32,265 bases of DNA from assembly GCA_027577415.1 (NCBI GenBank), contig JANBQS010000125.1, forward strand, positions 1 to 32,265, written 5' to 3'. The translations under genes were made by a program, and so were the position numbers. Numbering within the stretch: position 1 is the stretch's first letter; each line of letters begins with the position of its first letter. The notes under the pieces were generated by a model. The model did no database searches and was not told where the DNA came from. It saw nothing but the letters and a program-made list of their open reading frames with translations. Of the stretch, positions 7,176 through 18,400 are shown piece after piece. This stretch comes from Coemansia sp. RSA 922 (lineage: Eukaryota; Kickxellomycota; Kickxellomycetes; Kickxellales; Kickxellaceae).

Positions 7176-8807
7176 TTACTCGGCAAGAGAAGTGAATGTC
7201 GGTAGAGGTGGCGGGATGCGAGCAAGGATATTGCGCGAGAGTCTGGCCGGTCTAGTTTTGTTTTTAGTAAAGCCCTCCGAGCTCTCAATATAGTCCTCAG
7301 CAAACTGTAGAATAGCCTGCATATCCTCCGAGTCGTTCTCGTGCATTGCTCCGAACTGGTATCCGAACTTTCCTGGCCCAGAGATAGCAATGACATTGCC
7401 GAGATGACACATTGACAGGCAGTTGACCGGGACAATGCGCAGACGAGATTTCACGGCGTTTGGACACTCGCGCGATGCCGGGCTAAGCAGCTCGTCCGTG
7501 TGCGAGTGAGGACCAGCACCATGGCATGCGGCGCGAGCCTTCATGCGCTCGTGCTGCGTGTGCAAAGCCTGCAAGTTCTCGTACAACATACGGCCAGTAG
7601 TTTTGCGGCGGCCATCAACATATATCTTGGGGGTCATGGGCATGACCAAGTCCTCCATATCGTCGACTAGCTGACCATCGCGGGGACGAAGCTTGCAGCG
7701 CAGTACGCCGTCCTCGTCGCTGCAAATCTTCTCGCACACCTCGTTAGTGCTTTGGCGGTTGCACTTTATACAAACAAACAAATAGTGGTCACCTCCATCG
7801 TCCGTTGGCACTACATTTCCATTGACGCCAGTTGCCAGTCCGACCGAGTGTGGCACTAGTGCCGAGGGATTGGAGACAAAGCCGTAGCTCTCGTGGTCAG
7901 TTGTTTCAATTTCCACGTGGCCACGCTCACGGCGGGCTGACGACAGCTGAGGCATCGACTTTGGCTGAACAAGGGCTGGTGTAGCGGGCTGAGGCGGCGT
8001 GTAGTCAAAGAGCTGGGGCCGGCCATCGCGCAAAGTCGGTTCAATCTTGGGCGCCTTAGGGTTAGGCAGTGGACTCAGGCGTTTACTCTGGTCGACAGCC
8101 TTAGCTACAGGCTCGGTCTGTGGGGTCTGCGGGTTTGTGCTTTCTGGCGTAGCAAGGGCGACCTGGGGAGAAGCAGTAACGGTGAGCGGGAACAGCACCT
8201 CGTCAAGTGCCACTACTGCCTTGTCCTGCACCGAGAGATTGTAGTCGGCGCCTCCCAACTGCGGCAAACTAGAGTCCCTAGAAAGCGGCGACGGAGTATA
8301 AAGCGCACTCTTTTGCGTACTCTTCCACCGACTCAGGGCCTCGCCAAGCTGGCTAACCGAATCCGGAGTACTGTCCAGAGCCGATGATGGCCTAGTGCGC
8401 ACATTCTCATCGTGGGACAGATAAACACGACCTGCATGTCGCTCTTGCAGCGAGGGTGTGGGCGAAGACACTGGAGATGGCGGCGATGATGCTGCCCTCG
8501 AAAATGCAGTCGACTCTGATGCATATGAGCGCGTGTCCCTTGCATTATTAGCGCCGATTGTGTGGTCCTCGTGCTTCAGGAGAGAGCTATCTGTAATCTC
8601 ATCTCTTGGGGATACTCCTTGGCCCACCGCTGCTTCAATCTCCATTGCTGCAGTCTCGTCCATAGACTTTAGTGTCGTGTATAATAGCCGCAGCATAGTG
8701 TACCGTGTCTCACGATCCGCCAAGGCGCAGCAGCCAGCCACAGCACTCACCAGCCCCACGAGTCGCGCGACATGGGAGGGGTTGTCTAATGGCCAGAATA
8801 ATCCCAT
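7176..8807 (-). CDS. DUF1636 (thioredoxin-like ferredoxin) protein with long N-terminal extension
   Basis: Encodes 543 aa. Residues 1-60 are a hydrophobic/helical segment (LVGLVSAVAGCCALADRE). Residues 60-335 are Ser/Pro/Thr-rich and probably disordered. The C-terminal 200 residues match the DUF1636 predicted metal-binding family: CIKC at 346-349, NCLSMC with Cys463 and Cys467, GPGKFGYQFG, then an RPxxL...ARIPP signature near the C-terminus (about 516-533). The CxxC...CxxxC pattern fits a thioredoxin-like [2Fe-2S] ferredoxin. In bacteria this family often sits with cobalt or cobalamin genes; its fungal role is unknown. Bacterial members are far shorter, so the 340-residue leader is the unusual part. 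Shadow ORFs on the other strand (8047-8244, 8458-8823) are not called. Confidence 0.8.
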   Translation of the reverse strand: MGLFWPLDNPSHVARLVGLVSAVAGCCALADRETRYTMLRLLYTTLKSMDETAAMEIEAAVGQGVSPRDEITDSSLLKHEDHTIGANNARDTRSYASESTAFSRAASSPPSPVSSPTPSLQERHAGRVYLSHDENVRTRPSSALDSTPDSVSQLGEALSRWKSTQKSALYTPSPLSRDSSLPQLGGADYNLSVQDKAVVALDEVLFPLTVTASPQVALATPESTNPQTPQTEPVAKAVDQSKRLSPLPNPKAPKIEPTLRDGRPQLFDYTPPQPATPALVQPKSMPQLSSARRERGHVEIETTDHESYGFVSNPSALVPHSVGLATGVNGNVVPTDDGGDHYLFVCIKCNRQSTNEVCEKICSDEDGVLRCKLRPRDGQLVDDMEDLVMPMTPKIYVDGRRKTTGRMLYENLQALHTQHERMKARAACHGAGPHSHTDELLSPASRECPNAVKSRLRIVPVNCLSMCHLGNVIAISGPGKFGYQFGAMHENDSEDMQAILQFAEDYIESSEGFTKNKTRPARLSRNILARIPPPLPTFTSLAE

Positions 8808-9689
8808 GAGTATATGTTTCTAAGAGGCCCTAAGACTCGAACGCAAGTAAAAAAGGAAGCGGAGGGGGTTGACAAGTCCCAAGTAGAGGAGTAAGTCAAT
8901 CGAGTACTCGTGTATTGAAGAGGGAAAAAAAAAGGGGTGCGTGGCGTTTAACGCTCTCGTGTTGGCAAAAAAAAATTATAAACGGAGGGAGAGGCGTATT
9001 GAATAGAGATAGAAAAAAGTTTTTTTACAGGCAATGGTACAAAGTGTGAGTGAGAGAGGGATTTAGCTGTGAGCTATAAAAGGGGGAATAAAACTCCAAA
9101 AAGGCAAGCTTTTTAAGTTTTTATAGGCCTCTAGTCTAAGTGCGCCAGAAAGAGGGAAAGGAAAGGGCTTATTGTGGTTGCTAAGGTGGGGCTAGACATA
9201 GGGGGTTTAAAAAAATACCAAACACTGAGGTTTATCGGGAGAAAAAAAAGAGGGGAAAAGAAAAACGCTTTATACTTCTCATCAGACAAGTCGCAATCTG
9301 ATGATTGCTCATCAAAGCTAGCCCCCAATGGTAGCGCACATGGGTCACGGGAATTCCGGCCATGCGTTTAGAAGTAAATTGGTCCCCTTATATGAGAGCT
9401 TACACACCCTTCTCGTAAGCCAGTTTTGTAAGCTGCGCCCCCATTTGAACACACATGGAAACACGGGGAACATGTAACATGTTTTTTTTTCTGCTGTTAG
9501 CAAAGGGTGGGAAAAAAAGCAAACAAGCACCACTCCTCCCCAGCCACTTTGCATAGATTGCCACATCAGCGGACAATATTCAGTTCGATTGATCGGCCCA
9601 CAGTGGCCACACCTCGCCTTATCTGTTGGTGCAATAGACGGAAATCAGATTGGCAAAGGACTATTATTAGCGATTAGATAAACAGACAC
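8808..9689. other. Intergenic region, DUF1636 gene to PFK 3' end
   Basis: Purine-rich and poly-A stretches with short chance ORFs at 9131-9566. It contains the DUF1636 promoter and the PFK 3' flank. I see no RNA gene or repeat. Confidence 0.5.
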
Positions 9690-12600
9690 CTAGACCGCGG
9701 TCGGCGATCCACCGAGTTTGGACAGACGACGGGTTCTTCCGTAGAGGCGCATCAGGTCGTCGGCAGTCAAGTCAATAGCACAAGATTTGTACACAGCGGT
9801 ACATCCCCCATGCTCAATATCAACACCGACACCCGACAAAATGTCAATGAGCTGACGCGCAGCGCTCCACCAGATGGCTCTAGGCACGCGGCGCTTAAAG
9901 TCAGTCTGCATGACCAGGTCCTCGACAGGGGTAAACCTTACCTCCGATCCAATGACGCCGAGCATCGCTGCCGACTCGGACGAGGACGAGTATACAGGCG
10001 GAAAGTACTTGCGCTTGAGTTTGTCGGCCGGCAAGCGGATATTATCCTCGTTCGGCACATCCATGCCCTCCCAGCACTTGGCCTGAAGCCAGTTGATCGA
10101 GTCGACGGCCATAGTGTTGGCGCGACATCTGTCCAGCGGTGACGGCGTCCCTCCTTGCTGCAAATGGCCCAACACCGATGTGCGCGCCCCGTAGAATCCC
10201 CCCGACTCGGCCTCGTATATCTTGGCGATCATGTCCGTCGAGTAGATCTGCGAGGCCTTCTCATTGCACAGCGTGATACGGCCCTCGGATCTCCCCAGCT
10301 CCTTGGTGTATCGGCTCCGCAAGTGAGAGATATCGCGCTGCAGCCGAGATAGGTCGACGCCTTCCTCGGGCGTGTACACGGTGGTAGACCCACCCGACAA
10401 CCCGGCCACTACTGCCAGGTACCCGCAGTTACCGCCCTGCACCTCGATGACAAACACACGGCGCCTGTTCGAAGACGCCGACTGCTTGATCATATCTGTG
10501 GCTTGCACAATAACGTTAGTGGCGGTATCAGATCCCAGCGAAAACTCGGTACCAGGCACATTGTTAGACACCGTGGCTGGGATCAGAACCATGGGGATGT
10601 TGAACGCCGGATACTGCGACCGGTTCCTGGCCAGCTCCAGAACCGCCGTATATGCCTCAAAGCCGCCAATCACCATCAGTGCCTGGATACCATTCTTCTG
10701 CAGCTGGTAAGCCACTGCGCCCAGCTGCGGCGTGGGCTGGTCCCGGTTCGTTCCCAGCTTGGATCCGCCGGCAATAGTCCATCCGTCGACCGACAGCCAG
10801 TCAAACTCTGTAATCTCGCCGCGCATCAGGCCAGGAAAGCCGTTATGCACGCCCAGGGGCGTATGGCCACGGTTGAGACAAAGGCGAACTGCACTGCGCG
10901 TCGCCGTGTTCATGCCACCAGCAGGGGCTCCAGCGTGCAGAATGGCAATGCGCAGGCGCAAGTGCTCGGGGAGCTTCATCTTGCTGTCAGGGTTAAAGTT
11001 GGCAATCTCCTTATAAGACTTTAGCTGCTTCGAGAACGCCGACGAGCGCAGCGTAATGGCGCGCGCAAAGTCCTTGCCCTCGATAGACTGCGCCACCTGG
11101 CCCGTGAGCTCAATAGCCTCCTTGAGCGGCTGCGTAGTGATCTTGTTCTCAAGCATTCCGATAACCAGCGACGGCGTATCGGGCTTGGCACGCAAAATAG
11201 CCTCAATGGCCTCGGCGCCCTGCATAGTGCCCAGGAACCGGTCGAAATGCGCCGGCGCTCCACCGCGCTGCACGTGTCCCAGGATAGTCACTCGCGTGTC
11301 GTAGCCCAGTCGCGTCGACAAAATATCCTTGATATACTCGGCCTTGATTGGGTTGAGGTGGCGGTCGATGGCTCCTTCGGCGACAATAACCAGCGACGTG
11401 CGCTTGCCAGCATCGCGACTAGCCTTCAATGTCTTGCACATGGATGCCTCCCAGTCGTCCTTTGAGGGCGGCGCCTCGGGAATGAACAAGTAATCGGCTC
11501 CAGTGCTGATAGCCGCATTCAACGCCAGCCATCCGCAGTGCCGCCCCATGACCTCAACGACAAAGGCGCGCTGGTGGCTCATCGCCGTACTCAGAATAGC
11601 GTCGACCGACTCGCAGATACGCTCCAGCGCCGAGCAAGCGCCGATCGTCATATCCGTCGACGCCAGGTCATTGTCGATCGAGCCGACCATACCCACGATC
11701 ATCAGCGTGCGGTACTTGTCGGCATTCTCCTTTGTTATCAGCCCAGCTTGCTCGAGCGCCTGGACGTGCTCAGGCCACTCGGCGCGCAGCCTATCGGCGC
11801 CCGTAAGTGATCCATCACCGCCAATAACGACCAGCGCGTCGATGCCGTTCTTGATCAAATTGAGCACACCAGTGCGTCGGCCCTCGAGCTCGCGGAACGC
11901 CTTGCATCTCGCCGTACCGATCATGGTACCGCCCAGAGCCAAGAACCCACTGACATCCGTCCACTTGGCCTCTTTGATCTTGGCCCCACCGTCAACAAGG
12001 CCCTGGTACCCCTCGTAGATAAAGAATGGCCGGCAATTGCGCGCAATTGCCATACGCACCACAGCACGTACACAGGGGTTCATGCCCTGAGCATCGCCAC
12101 CCGAGGTAAGTATGCCAATGTTCTTTTGCAGCGTTCTGGTCTCCAAGCTAAACTCTATCGGCGTCCCTGGCTCGCTGATCTTCAAGGGCTTGACTTCGGG
12201 CGACGGGGGGATGGAGAACGAGTTGGCTTGCAGCGTGAAGAATACGTCGTTCCCCAGGGGGTCATGAGTGGCGATGCGGTCTGAGCAGACCTTGGGGTCT
12301 GCGTGAACTGTGAACGCATGGCCGCCACTTGTGAGTATCTCCTTGATTGTCTACGCATATAGCCCAAATAAGGACAAAAATAAACATAATAGCATTGCAG
12401 TTGAGGCGCAGTAGCTTCGTTTAGATAGAGGAGGCATAGTTCATTTTGAGCAAGACAGACCTTGCTTGCCACAACACTTGGCGTAAGGCGAGTGCGCCTA
12501 CTCACAAAACACCCCAGCAGCATGGCCGAAGCGAGTTTGCACAGCCCACTCGAGGCAGTATTAGCCATTTCTGGTCCGCTATCTGCGCAGTAGCTACGTA

Positions 12601-12919
12601 CCTTGATCTCCAGTGCCGCCAGGCCGATTCTAATCTTATCATTATCACCTTTGCTCTCTACTTCATCGCCAGTCGTATGGATGATCCTCAGCGTAATGCT
12701 GTTCTCGGGTCGGTCAGCAAAGAGGTGGAGCCATGCCTCGCTCACTACGCATGCGTTATGCGCAATATCTCTCTGGGGTCTGTCATGAGTGGTCTGACGT
12801 ACTGTGCTTAGTCCGAGACTCAAATAAAAGTCGACCGTTTTGCTGAACAGCTCGGCCGTGCTCGCTACAAGCGCAATGTGCGAAAAGGAAATACTCGATT
12901 CCGCCTCTAACGCAGACAT
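9690..12919 (-). CDS. ATP-dependent 6-phosphofructokinase (fungal two-half type), 2 exons
   Basis: Phosphorylates fructose 6-phosphate to fructose 1,6-bisphosphate, the committed step of cytosolic glycolysis. Exon 1 is 12919-12602 and exon 2 is 12350-9690. A 251-bp intron (GTACGT...GTAG) separates them, and the join keeps phase 0 (AALEIK/TIKEIL) to give 992 aa. Residues 1-150 resemble the glyoxalase-like N-terminal domain of fungal PFK subunits. The catalytic half carries LTSGGDAQGMNP (from about 187), IGGDGSLTG, GSIDND (about 329-334, catalytic Asp332) and EVMGRHCGW. The second half (from about residue 575) keeps the fold but has AGAPAGGMN and EVQGGNCGY, as in the regulatory half that binds fructose 2,6-bisphosphate in eukaryotic PFKs. 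The length matches fungal PFK subunits. The antisense ORFs across it are shadows. Confidence 0.95.
12351..12601 (-). other. PFK intron
   Basis: The donor is AAG|GTACGT at 12601 and the acceptor is GCGTAG|ACA at 12351. The intron lies inside the N-terminal glyoxalase-like domain. Reading through it yields an unrelated Cys-rich translation. Confidence 0.88.
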
Positions 12920-13252
12920 TTGTAATACGAATTGAGTTTAATAAATAAAGAGTGGATAGATAAAGAAGAAAAAAGTAGTGGTTGGTGGGTGGTACGGGAG
13001 TCTGGGTCGTCAATAAATACAGGTCTGTGCTTGTCATAATCTTTTTTCCCCTCACCCTAAAACATTTCTCCCCCACACACATTTACAAATGGAGGCTTGG
13101 GATGTTCGCTACAAAACAGCTGACAAAACATGCAGCGCCACCATTGCTACTGCCAACATCGAATACCGGAGCCGCACTAGTAGTAGCACACCTGTGGGCA
13201 ACGACTGGCTCTGAGTGTATCCAAAATAATTTATATTTATATATGAAATCAA
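12920..13252. other. Intergenic region, PFK promoter and 3' flank of the TM protein gene
   Basis: A 333-bp spacer with pyrimidine-rich patches. I see no coding or RNA feature. Confidence 0.5.
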
Positions 13253-14764
13253 TCACCCGATGGTATTGCGCTTGCTCGCCTTGTCGCCATCCATCGATTC
13301 AGATCCAGGGCCCGGAATAATGTGGTGTTCAAAAGATGTGAACGACTGTGAGGTCCGCTCGCCACTAACCGATGCCCCTCGCACAGGTCGGTGTTGTTGA
13401 CCAGCGCCGCTTCGTGCATGGTGAAGCATCTGCAGTCGCTGAATATGAGCTTCTTGCCGCGTATTGTCAAACTCTGTAGTAGGCAAACTGCCCGTATCCA
13501 ATGACTGCTCAGACAATTGCCGCTGCACAGCCCTGTTTGCCAATTGCTGCTGGTGACGAAGCTGTAGTATTTCTTCGGACATCCGTGACGCCTGCTGGAT
13601 TTGGTGCAAGCTCTGGAACTGCTGGTTCTGGAGATGGTAAAACTGGTGCACCATGTTTTGTGGATGCTGCAAAATACTCGGCTTGCTCGGAGCCTGCTGG
13701 CTATCGCCCTTGCACGAATCCGTCATTATCGAACCCTTATCCATGTACGACCATGACGACCGATAGCTTGAACTCGGCAGCTTCTTTTGACCAAGCCCGG
13801 CAGGCGCCGGTCCCTGCGGTTTGTGCTGGTACGCCTGGTAACCGCCCAGCTGCTGCTGCTGCTGGAGCTGGGGGTGTTGGGCCGTCTGACCCAGTGCTTG
13901 GGTCTGTAATAAACCGCCTTTGCCTATATACGAGCGTTGTTGCTGTTGCTTTTGTCCAAGAGGCAGCGATATAGAAGTCCGACAACCCGAAGGATCGCAC
14001 CCAACGTCAGGCATCGGCACTCGCATAAATGGCAGCGACGACAGCGGACGAGAGTTGCACGGATTAGTGTTAAACGAGACCAACAACGCCGCCAACACAG
14101 TCCAGCAGGCCCAAGTAGCAATAGCGCCAATAGTGCCCTTTCGCATCAAATCGCATGCCTCAACAGCCTCCTCGTCAGCAACAGCACTCGCGACCGTATG
14201 ACATCTGCCCGCCATACTAACTATAACCAGCTGAACCACAGTAGGCGCCCACAGCATAGCCAGTAACATGGCAGCAGCCAGCCGAATAAACGCCAAGTTA
14301 CGCTGAATAGCAAAAACCAACTCCTCTAGAAACACCCACCTTTGCCACCAAGAAATAGTCATGTCAGCCGCAGACATCTCGTATGCCTTGTCATCGGCCG
14401 CCCACTGCCCAGCGGCCTGTGGCCACCATGCCTGGCCGCAGGCCATGTACCGCTTAGCATTGCGAGCGCTAAAGTGTTTCCACATACGACTGCGCAAAAC
14501 TATCATCCCGGCTAGATCAAGTCCAGTAAATATAAAAGTAACAACTAATGTCATGGAACTGACGATGATTGCCATGTTCACCACGACAACGGGACTAATC
14601 GAGACGCCGTAGACCCAGTTCACCGTACTACCCTGAATATTGGACAAAAGTCGGAGTTCGTGGGCCGCCTTGGTATAGACGACTATCTGTAAGCAACTGG
14701 CAACGAGAGCCACCAGACCAACTCCAAAGAGTAGCGTGCTGTACCCGCCTATACTGATCGACAT
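13253..14764 (-). CDS. Four-TM membrane protein with Gln-rich cytosolic tail
   Basis: 503 aa when started at MSISIGGYST (14764). The frame is open to 14821, but the extra 19 residues (Phe/Ser-rich, ending AQKV) look like leader. Hydrophobic segments lie at about 9-30, 56-82, 160-184 and 210-231, with a Trp-rich loop (about 110-145) between the second and third. From residue 232 the chain is Gln/Ser/Pro-rich with poly-Q runs and predicted disorder to the end. I do not recognise the family. The topology recalls MARVEL/SUR7-like four-span proteins, but I see no defining motif. It is transcribed in the same direction as PFK and the lipase, with independent spacers. Confidence 0.75.
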   Translation of the reverse strand: MSISIGGYSTLLFGVGLVALVASCLQIVVYTKAAHELRLLSNIQGSTVNWVYGVSISPVVVVNMAIIVSSMTLVVTFIFTGLDLAGMIVLRSRMWKHFSARNAKRYMACGQAWWPQAAGQWAADDKAYEMSAADMTISWWQRWVFLEELVFAIQRNLAFIRLAAAMLLAMLWAPTVVQLVIVSMAGRCHTVASAVADEEAVEACDLMRKGTIGAIATWACWTVLAALLVSFNTNPCNSRPLSSLPFMRVPMPDVGCDPSGCRTSISLPLGQKQQQQRSYIGKGGLLQTQALGQTAQHPQLQQQQQLGGYQAYQHKPQGPAPAGLGQKKLPSSSYRSSWSYMDKGSIMTDSCKGDSQQAPSKPSILQHPQNMVHQFYHLQNQQFQSLHQIQQASRMSEEILQLRHQQQLANRAVQRQLSEQSLDTGSLPTTEFDNTRQEAHIQRLQMLHHARSGAGQQHRPVRGASVSGERTSQSFTSFEHHIIPGPGSESMDGDKASKRNTIG

Positions 14765-15471
14765 GACTTTTTGTGCTGTAAGATATACAAACCGCGAAGA
14801 AGAAAAAAAATAAACAAACAAAACTCAAGGCTTTTACAAGTTTGTGTCTACAAGAGTTTGCAAAAAGTCAAAAACGATAAATATAAAAAAAAAAAGCAAG
14901 GACAAAAAAAAAATAACCACACTCCTCCCCTTTCCATGTTCCTGGGCTTCATAGAGTACATTCGCTCAGACTGTGGCTTGGTGTTGAGATCCTTGCATGT
15001 TGTGCATATTTGTGGAAGAAAAGAAAAAAAATGACAGCCTCCCGTTTTTGGTAAATACCTGCTTGTATTTTTTCTAGTGGCTATAGAGAAAGGGGGGAAT
15101 GAAAAGGCAGCCTTTTTGAGTGAGAGGGGTCGAGAGTGGAGGGATGTGCAAGGGGCAAGCCTGCCTAAAACCGTGCTACTCGTCGTGTCCATTCTTCTAG
15201 ACAGGCACACAAGCCTGGATAATCGGCCTCGCCCTAGGACGAACACTAGCACACAAGCAACTGACAACAAACTCGCTCGCCCAAAATAGAAAGATAATAC
15301 GAGACCGTTTCCAATAAATAAATAATAAAAATTGCGTGGTCCCCACCTAGCAATGTGTAAACATCATTTCATTCCTCAGTAGCATTATCTGAGTTTATAT
15401 TGTTCTATGAACATAGTCCAGTTCACAAGAGTCAAAATACAAGAGAGAAATAATAATAAATTTTTTTTAGT
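14765..15471. other. Intergenic region, TM gene promoter and lipase 3' flank
   Basis: About 700 bp with A-rich tracts (14860-14920). The ORFs at 14848-15270 and 14771-15034 are low-complexity and unsupported. Confidence 0.45.
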
Positions 15472-18400
15472 CTAGAGTTGTTCGTTGCCAGATATGCTGC
15501 TTTGGCCTCGCTTGCGCCTGTCACGCAAGCGCTTTTCGCGAATCTGCGTTTCGATCGCATGGGCGAACGCCAGCTCATAGGCACTCGGCATATGGTCGGT
15601 GATAAGTGTCGGTCGCAACAAGATCTCGCGAAAGTAATTATTTGGCACGCGATGCACCCAGACAGGATAGAACTTGTCGTCAGCGCTAGCCGGAGCAGTA
15701 GTGCCTTGTGGCCCAGCGGCGTAGGGCAAGCCGTCCCACTTGCCTGCTTCGATATTGTCGCTGAGCGATGTGTTGATCGCCTCTGCCAAGTCCTCAGGGT
15801 CTACCGAGTCCGGCCGCACCTTTGTCACAGGCGTTGACGGTGGCTGCTGTTGATGCTCCCATGACGCTACATCGCCCTCCTTCTCCTCCTGCGCCGCCAG
15901 CGGGTCCTTGACCCCAAACAGCTCGCGCTTGCCAATGACGACATCCAAGTCGAGATTCCTGACTAGCCGCTTGTCTTTGCTAGTCCCGCCCTGGTACGCC
16001 ACAATGTGATGGATGATGCCAGGCAGGACAAGGTGCAAGTTCTCCTGCGTGGCAAGTATGCTCTCGCGGATACTCAGTAGTCTAGCAAACTTGTCACTCC
16101 ATCTCTGCTGCTGCTGCGCAGAGTCCTCAAAGGGCGCATATAAGCGCTGCGCCAGGTTGTCGGCCTCGTCAGCCGCGCTGATCGACATTCGCTTAAAGTC
16201 AGTCACAGATCCATAGCACAAACGCGGCACCAGGTCGTCCATGTAGACAAAGGTCTCGATGCAGTCTCTGTAGCGATCAGCAATGTCCTCAGATATGCAG
16301 GGCGCTGGTCCGTAGCAGTACGCCTTGATGTCAAAGTCCTTACAGTCGACGCCAATACCCATGAGTCGCTCGCGTGCAGACTGCAGCAGAATCGTCAGAA
16401 TCGCTGCCGTCGAAGCGCCCAAGGAGTGACCAACAATTCGAATCGAGCTAATGCCCTGGCTCTTCGCATAGGCAAGCATCTGCGGCATGACCTTGGCAAA
16501 CAGCCATTGCGCCGACGCCTTCATGCCACTGTGCACTAGGCCGCCATTCCACTTTGTGTACTCGCAGGACAGGTCGACTACGGTATCCTCGGCACTCATC
16601 GTTCCACGCACCACTAGCACCACCGCGCCGTGCTGCCGGTCATGCGAGACAAAGTAGCTGGGACAAAAAAGCTGCGAGCTGCGAAACTCGTATCCCAAGA
16701 GATCCTCCGGTGCCATATTCAGGTACTGGAGCACGCTAGTAACGTCCGAGTCGACTTTGGCGCCATCCATGAGCGTGATGCCGCGGTTGAAAAAGTACAG
16801 CGCGCGCCAGCCATACGATGCCAAGGCAAAGCGCGCATAGCGGCCCGGCTGCTCAAGCTCGCCGACGCTTTCAACCACTTGTCCGCGGAGTGGATCGGTG
16901 AGGCCGGGAATGTCAGCCTCGTTGTAGAACTTGTACAGCGTAAGAAGTCCACCCAAGAGCTCGGTGTTGGAAAGCTCGACGCCTTGATTGAATGTACCAA
17001 CCAGCCTGTCGAGACTCTTGATAGCCATGAACGTAGACGGCGAGATAAACATACTCGTCAGCGACTGCATCAGCGTACGCTCAGTGACAGTTTTGCTAGA
17101 GTCGGCTGCTCCCTCCAACGAGCCAAGTGGCCGCTCGATTTCTTCGCTAGCTGTGGGCGCTGAAGGCGGAGCGCCAGTAAAGATCTCTGCAAACCATCCA
17201 GGCGTGCCAATGGTGCTCTTAGAGCTGGCTGTTGGAGTTGCAGCTCCTGGCGGCCGCATGTCCGAGGGAATCGCATCGTCGTCGACTTTGGTAAATCCCA
17301 CCGCAGACTTTGTGCCGTCGCTAGCCAGGGAGTTGCGCACAATGGCTCGGTGGCCGCACTTGCGTACCATTTCCATGTACTGGTTGTACTCGTTAGCAAA
17401 CTCGGCAACTAGCTCTTCGATAGGCAGCTCAGCAGCGCCAACTTTGTCCCCGTTTTTTGCGATCTGGTTCACCAGCTGGTTGGGCACGGTACCTGCGATG
17501 TGAGCTCCACGCACCTTGGCTATGCTTGGCTCTGGATCTTCCATCTTTTGGAAACGGTAGTTGACGCGCACTTGTAGCGCACCCAGGTTCTTTGACAAGA
17601 CTTGGCGCTGGCGCTGCTCGGGCACCGTCGATGCAGCCAGCTTTCTGTCCCAGATCTCGTAGTAGCTGGTGAATATCTCGGGAAATCCGTCCAGCATCGA
17701 TATCTTGATCTCTGCGCGGCCAATGTGCGTGTCGGGTAAGAGCGTGTTGTTCGAGTACACGTCCAAGTGCACGGTGCCGAATAGCTGCATATGGTAGGAG
17801 ACGATCAGCTCGAATCCCTCGTTCCAGCTCCCAGTCGGCGTCTTGGCTACTGATGTCTGGTAGACCTGATCCCCCAGCCTAACAACGACGTAGGCCCGGT
17901 TAATTGGACTGCTGGGCTGGATGCTCATTATAAACACTTGCATGACGCCATCAGGGACTTTGTATAGGTTGAGGGGCTGACTGAGGTCTAGACCATCCAG
18001 CACGCTGTCGCTGTTTGGAATCGGTGGCATTCTGGCCGACGAGGCTTTACGCTTTGCTGTGGCTGTTGTTGTCAGCTGCTCGCCTTCACCAGTAGACGAC
18101 GCCTGAAGACTGGATCTGCTAGCTCCAGCAGACACTGTGAGATCGTCCGTACTTGCTGTGCGTCCCGCGCTTGCATGTGACTTATCCAATATCATTGGGT
18201 TGTTGCTACTACTGTCAAGCAGCTTTCTGATCTCCTGGCTGAGCTCTTGTATGCGTGCGTTTTCCCACTCGCTCTTCACAAACGATTGCTCTCTATCCTG
18301 CTGCACCAGTGCTAGCGAGCTGTCAACCTCGCTAAGTGTCACTGGCTGCTCCACCCTGTTGGAGACGCCAGTGGAGAGCTGTGGCAGCTGTGGCCCGTCG

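Noticed and set aside
10503..11024. 173-codon plus-strand ORF opposite PFK
   Set aside because: Antisense to strongly conserved PFK codons, with Arg/His-rich shadow composition.
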